From the IMG/VR virus record IMGVR_UViG_3300044451_000099, positions 1-22,363 of that record: a stretch of DNA of 22,363 nucleotides. One strand, 5' to 3'. Position numbers and translations under genes: made by a program. The notes below the pieces were generated by a model. The model did no database searches, was not told the origin of the DNA, and saw only the letters and a program-made list of their open reading frames with translations. Numbering within the stretch: position 1 is the first letter of the stretch; each line of letters begins with the position of its first letter. This DNA comes from a virus. Shown piece by piece: positions 18,743 to 22,363 of the stretch.

Positions 18743-19825
18743 ATGATTCAATATCAAAAAATAGCACTTGTTTTGGGTGCCGGTGGATTTATTGGAAGCC
18801 ATATGGTAAAAAGACTACGATCCGAAGGTTATTGGGTTCGTGGTGTAGATCTAAAAGAACCGGAGTTTTCAAAAACAGAAGCAAATGAATTCATTCAGGG
18901 AGATCTTCGTGATCTAAACTTTGTCGAAAGAGTGATTCGATTTAAGGGATATCTGGGAAACTTTTATCATTTTGTCCCTTCTCAATACTTACAACCATTT
19001 GATGAAATCTATCAATTTGCTGCTGATATGGGTGGTGCAGGATTTGTATTTACTGGTGAGAATGATGCAGACATTATGCATAATTCTTGTACCATCAATT
19101 TAAATGTACTTGAATCTGTTCGTCAGTTTAATGACTTCAAAGGTATAAATACTACCAAGATTTTTTATTCTGGATCAGCATGTATGTATCCAGAACATAA
19201 TCAACTTGATCCTGATAATCCAGATTGTCGTGAAGAATCAGCATATCCAGCTAATCCAGACTCTGAGTACGGTTGGGAAAAACTGTTCTCGGAACGTCTC
19301 TACTTTGCTTATCATCGCAACTATGATATTCCTGTACGTGTTGCTCGATATCATAATATATTCGGACCAGAAGGAACCTGGGAAGGTGGAAGAGAAAAAG
19401 CACCCGCAGCAATCTGCCGTAAGGTAGCAGAACTTCCAGAAAGTGGTGGTACTATTGAGGTATGGGGTGACGGAAAACAAACTCGTTCTTTCCTTTACAT
19501 TGATGAGTGTATTGAAGCAACTCGTAGATTAATGGATTCTGATTTTATTGGACCAGTGAATATTGGTTCGGAAGAAATGGTGACTATTAATCAACTTGTC
19601 GATACTGCTGCAAAAGTCTCCGGAAAAGTAGTAAATAGAAGACACAAGTTGGATGCTCCTCTGGGAGTTCGTGGACGTAATTCCAATAACGATCTCATTC
19701 GTGAAAAACTGGGATGGGATTATTCTCAAAGTCTAGAAGAGGGAATTCGCAAAACCTATAACTGGATTTCTGAACAAATCAACGCACATCAAGATAGTGT
19801 AGTCAAAGAATTAGTCACTGTTTGA
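18743..19825 (+). CDS. GDP-mannose 3,5-epimerase-like extended SDR enzyme
   Basis: 360 residues. Rossmann NAD-binding loop GAGGFIGSH (about residues 12-20), catalytic Ser in YSGSACMYPE and the Tyr-x3-Lys pair in YGWEKL (about 172-180). The stretches YHNIFGPEGTWEGGREKAPA, WGDGKQTRSFLYIDECIEA, PVNIGSEEMVTINQL and GVRGRNSNNDLIREKLGW match plant and bacterial GDP-mannose 3',5'-epimerase (GDP-D-mannose to GDP-L-galactose/L-gulose). It is the first gene of a four-gene sugar-modification cluster, close to the tRNA-Pro fragment. The specific substrate could be another GDP-sugar. Products are likely used in virion or host-surface glycans. Confidence 0.85.
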   Translation: MIQYQKIALVLGAGGFIGSHMVKRLRSEGYWVRGVDLKEPEFSKTEANEFIQGDLRDLNFVERVIRFKGYLGNFYHFVPSQYLQPFDEIYQFAADMGGAGFVFTGENDADIMHNSCTINLNVLESVRQFNDFKGINTTKIFYSGSACMYPEHNQLDPDNPDCREESAYPANPDSEYGWEKLFSERLYFAYHRNYDIPVRVARYHNIFGPEGTWEGGREKAPAAICRKVAELPESGGTIEVWGDGKQTRSFLYIDECIEATRRLMDSDFIGPVNIGSEEMVTINQLVDTAAKVSGKVVNRRHKLDAPLGVRGRNSNNDLIREKLGWDYSQSLEEGIRKTYNWISEQINAHQDSVVKELVTV

Positions 19826-19841
19826 ATAAAAGGTACTTAAA

Positions 19842-20504
19842 ATGTCAGTTTTAGTTTATGTTGGCGCTAATGAAGGCGTGTCTTTATGGAGTTTGTTTGA
19901 TAAATTTGATAGTGTTTATGCTTTTGAACCAGATCCAGAAATCTTTCAATCTCTTCATAGAAGATACTCACAATTTGAATGGGTAACTCTTGTAAATGCG
20001 GCTTGTTCTGAACAAGTTGGTGAGTCTCGTTTCTTCGTTACTAATAACCGAGTTGCTAGTAGTCTAGGAGCCGGAAGTGAGTTATTTCAAAGTTTTGGTG
20101 AGTATAATAAAGTTCTCAAAGAAATCAAAGTGAAAACTATTAATTTACTTGATTACTTGGAAGAAAATGAAGTAGATGAGATTGATCTTTATTATTCTGA
20201 TTGTCAAGGAAGTGATCTAACTGTTCTAAAAACAATTAAAAAATATGTTGATGAAAAGAAAATTAAAGAAATGTTTATAGAAACCCATGGAAATGGTAGA
20301 CTTCTATATGAAGGATTAGACAATCAGTTTGATGGATTTAAAGAAGTTCTTTCAGGGAACTATGATTTTATTCATGCAAGTCTTGGATGTCATAATGGAA
20401 GAATTGTTGGTGAAAGTGATATTCCACCAGAGGATCCAGAATTTGATAGTTATTGGAGACTCAAATCAACAAATCCAGAAATCGGTAGTCAATTAATAGC
20501 ATAA
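19842..20504 (+). CDS. FkbM-family methyltransferase
   Basis: 220 residues. The S-adenosylmethionine fold begins with VLVYVGANEGVSLWSLF (motif I, VGAN.G.) and YAFEPDPEIFQSL (acidic end of strand 2), and has VNAACSEQVGESRFFV and IDLYYSDCQGSDLTVLKTI (FkbM 'D.QG.E...L' pattern), then EMFIETHGNG. The family usually methylates sugar hydroxyls. AAAGG lies 8 nt before the ATG. It sits between two epimerases, so its likely substrate is the sugar or glycan built by this cluster. Confidence 0.85.
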   Translation: MSVLVYVGANEGVSLWSLFDKFDSVYAFEPDPEIFQSLHRRYSQFEWVTLVNAACSEQVGESRFFVTNNRVASSLGAGSELFQSFGEYNKVLKEIKVKTINLLDYLEENEVDEIDLYYSDCQGSDLTVLKTIKKYVDEKKIKEMFIETHGNGRLLYEGLDNQFDGFKEVLSGNYDFIHASLGCHNGRIVGESDIPPEDPEFDSYWRLKSTNPEIGSQLIA

Positions 20505-20506
20505 CT

Positions 20507-21358
20507 ATGAAAATTACAATACTCGGTTCCAGCGGGCAAATTGGTGCCTATCTTACGGAATATCTTTGCAGTAAGGGACATATTGTTCATGAGTTTGATG
20601 TTGTCAATGGAAAACACCAAGATATGACAGTTATCCCAAATCCAGAACTTCATAGAGTAATTAAGGATACTGACTTTGTTTTTTTCCTTGCGTTTGATGT
20701 TGGTGGTTCTCGTTATCTGAAAAAGTATCAACACACCTTCCAATTTATTGATAATAATGCCCGTTTGATGGCAAATGCATTTGGATATCTTAAAAAATAT
20801 AATAAGAGATTTGTATTTGCATCATCTCAGATGAGCAATATGAGTTATTCTCCTTATGGAGTGTTAAAAAATGTTGGTGAACTGTATACTAAGTCTCTTA
20901 ATGGACTTATTGTTAAATTCTGGAATGTTTATGGAATTGAGAGGGATCATGAAAAATCACATGTTATCACAGACTTTATTCGTAAAGGATTTGAAACTGG
21001 TGTAATTGATATGCTTACGGACGGGCAGGAAGAACGTCAATTTCTTTATGCTGAAGATTGTTGTGAGGCACTGGAAATTATTATGAATAATTATGAGGAT
21101 TTTACTTCAGAGGATAATCTTCATATTACAAGTTATCATTCAACTAGTATTTTAAATATTGCTCATATTATTAAGGGTCAATTTAATTTGATAGGTAAGT
21201 ATAATATAAAATTGCAACCATCTACGGAAAAAGATAGTGTTCAATTGGACAAAAAAAATAAACCCGATACTTATTTGACAAAGTGGTGGATTCCAAAAAC
21301 TACCATCGAACAGGGTATTGCTAAAGTATTTGAGGTAATGAAAAATGATTGGATGTGA
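20507..21358 (+). CDS. NAD-dependent epimerase/dehydratase (extended SDR)
   Basis: 283 residues. GSSGQIGAYL (residues 7-16) is the dinucleotide-binding glycine loop, SSQMSNMSYSPYGVLK gives the catalytic Ser and Tyr-x3-Lys, and VKFWNVYGIERD and QEERQFLYAEDCCEA match the family's substrate region. The enzyme probably epimerises or dehydrates a nucleotide sugar. It is short for this family (usually 300-350). It starts 2 nt after the FkbM stop and overlaps the fucosyltransferase by 14 nt. Confidence 0.85.
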   Translation: MKITILGSSGQIGAYLTEYLCSKGHIVHEFDVVNGKHQDMTVIPNPELHRVIKDTDFVFFLAFDVGGSRYLKKYQHTFQFIDNNARLMANAFGYLKKYNKRFVFASSQMSNMSYSPYGVLKNVGELYTKSLNGLIVKFWNVYGIERDHEKSHVITDFIRKGFETGVIDMLTDGQEERQFLYAEDCCEALEIIMNNYEDFTSEDNLHITSYHSTSILNIAHIIKGQFNLIGKYNIKLQPSTEKDSVQLDKKNKPDTYLTKWWIPKTTIEQGIAKVFEVMKNDWM

Positions 21359-22196
21359 TATAATTGGTAGAAATGGTAGATTTGGAAATCAAATGTTCCA
21401 ATATGCTGCCCTTAAGGGAATTGCAGCAAATCGCCAATATGAATATACTATACCTCCGGTTGCTGGTAGAACAATTCAGCAACATAATTATGGATTAATT
21501 GAAGCATTTAAATTGCAAACAAATAGAACTATAGGGTGGATGAATTCTCAAAATGTAATTTACGAGGAAGGGTTTCATTTTGATGAAAATTTATTTAATA
21601 ATTGCGAAGATAATGTAAATATTATTGGATTTTTTCAAAGTGAAAAATATTTTAAAAACATTGAAGACGATATTCGCAAAGACTTTACCTTTCATGATGA
21701 AATTTTTAATCCTTGCATTGAAATGATGCAAAGATTTGATCAAATACCTATATTTCTTCATGTTCGTAGAGGAGATCCTAGTCTAGATGATAGAGGATTT
21801 AAATGGGCCTATACTGAATGTTCGGATCAACATCCACCACAATCTTTATCTTATTATGAAGAGGCACTTAAATATTTCCCAGATAATATTCCAGTAATTG
21901 TATTTTCAGATTCTCCGGAATGGGTTAAAGAGCAAGAGATTTTTTCTAATGATAGATTTTCAATTTCTATTCCAGAAGACAAATATCCAGATGGATCTTA
22001 TATACCCTATGTTGATGTTTGTTTAATGTCTTTATGTTCTGGAGCTATAATTGCAAATAGTACTTTAAGTTGGTGGGGTGCTTGGTTGCAAAGTGATATG
22101 AATAAAAAAATTATTGCACCTAAAAACTGGTTTGGGAAATCATACTCTCAACATAATACCAAAGATTTATATTGTTCTGATTGGATAGTTTTATGA
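21345..22196 (+). CDS. GT11-type alpha-1,2-fucosyltransferase
   Basis: 283 residues, typical length. GRFGNQMFQYAALKGIAA near the N-terminus, IFLHVRRGDPS (the H-x-R-R-G-D GDP-fucose binding motif) in the middle, and IIANSTLSWWGAWL near the C-terminus are the three GT11 signatures. It transfers L-fucose, or a related GDP-L-sugar, to galactose-type acceptors. The GDP-L-sugar could be supplied by the 18743 epimerase in this cluster. GAGG (21332-21335) is 9 nt before the ATG. It ends in an ATGA overlap with the broken GT2 start. Confidence 0.9.
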   Translation: MIGCDIIGRNGRFGNQMFQYAALKGIAANRQYEYTIPPVAGRTIQQHNYGLIEAFKLQTNRTIGWMNSQNVIYEEGFHFDENLFNNCEDNVNIIGFFQSEKYFKNIEDDIRKDFTFHDEIFNPCIEMMQRFDQIPIFLHVRRGDPSLDDRGFKWAYTECSDQHPPQSLSYYEEALKYFPDNIPVIVFSDSPEWVKEQEIFSNDRFSISIPEDKYPDGSYIPYVDVCLMSLCSGAIIANSTLSWWGAWLQSDMNKKIIAPKNWFGKSYSQHNTKDLYCSDWIVL

Positions 22197-22279
22197 AAAT
22201 TTCTGTTGCAATTCCGACTTGGGAATCTCATGGTAGAGGTGAAGTTGAGTTTATAGATAAACATATTAATTACTATTAA
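22193..22279 (+). pseudogene. N-terminal remnant of a GT2 glycosyltransferase (28 aa)
   Basis: ATGA overlap with the fucosyltransferase gene. It reads MKISVAIPTWESHGRGEVEF, the opening strand of family 2 (GT-A) glycosyltransferases (V.IPTW/Y), but stops after IDKHINYY at 22279. No continuation of the GT2 fold is seen in other frames before 22307. Either the gene was truncated by deletion or only a peptide remains. Confidence 0.55.
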
Positions 22280-22306
22280 TTTTTTAATTTGTTAAACCAT
22301 AAAATT

Positions 22307-22363
22307 ATGACTCAAATTTTAGAAAAACTTATCAATAAATCATTGACTGGACAAAAAGATTCT
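22307..22363 (+). CDS. Start of an unidentified gene (3' partial)
   Basis: ATG at 22307 opens a frame that runs off the window end (MTQILEKLINKSLTGQKDS, 19 residues). No clear ribosome site is seen. It is likely another member of the sugar cluster, but the visible part is too short to identify. Confidence 0.45.
   Translation, partial: MTQILEKLINKSLTGQKDS

Noticed and set aside
18706-18888. 60-aa plus-strand frame before and within the epimerase gene
   Set aside because: It overlaps the Rossmann-fold start of the epimerase in another frame and encodes no recognisable protein.

Overview
The window is a gene-dense, AT-rich stretch of a T4-like myovirus, most likely a marine or freshwater cyanophage or a close relative. 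The evidence is the combination of a gp41-type replicative helicase, a MazG-like pyrophosphohydrolase, gp61 primase and NrdA/NrdB, together with repeated T4-type late promoter octamers (TATAAATA or one-base variants) in front of putative virion genes. No bacterial housekeeping genes are seen, and genes are often joined by ATGA, GTGA or TAATG overlaps. The host is inferred, not shown.

Region by region: (1) 1-2045 holds a gp41 helicase gene broken into two ORFs by a split intein. Between the intein halves lies a Vsr-like (EDxHD-type) homing endonuclease gene, preceded by a long hairpin that has a late promoter in its loop. (2) mazG at 2042-2491 ends in a terminator. (3) 2529-5064 has late promoters driving three genes whose N-termini resemble the T4 internal-protein capsid-targeting peptide; one carries a nucleotidyltransferase domain and one ends in a DUF6321-type domain. 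(4) 5134-5465 has two very small genes, one with a membrane segment. (5) 5493-8296 runs from a late promoter through a structural-type protein and three small proteins to the gp61 primase. (6) 8414-11894 is nrdA-nrdB behind a TATAAT-type promoter. (7) 11921-15654 has two long, repeat-containing putative virion proteins that share an exact 60-nt repeat; one contains a HAD phosphatase domain. (8) 15656-16090 on the minus strand is a GIY-YIG-type endonuclease gene. (9) 16167-17440 has a consensus sigma70 promoter, a hairpin, a folded candidate leader RNA, a secreted phage-lysozyme-like protein and a membrane-anchored protein. (10) 17445-17645 is a promoter and two tRNAs, Gly(TCC) and an initiator-like Met(CAT). 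(11) 17647-18684 has a Dps-type ferritin and three small proteins, followed by the 5' half of a tRNA-Pro. (12) 18743-22363 is a sugar cluster: GDP-mannose 3,5-epimerase-like enzyme, FkbM methyltransferase, a second SDR epimerase, a GT11-type fucosyltransferase, a broken GT2 start, and a gene running off the end.

Together these genes serve DNA replication (helicase, primase), nucleotide supply (RNR, MazG), virion assembly and possibly protein delivery (the internal-protein candidates), host-surface or virion glycan modification, and selfish DNA (split intein with endonuclease, and the GIY-YIG gene). The most notable element is the split-intein/endonuclease unit, in which a late promoter sits inside a hairpin that could block endonuclease translation on early read-through RNA.
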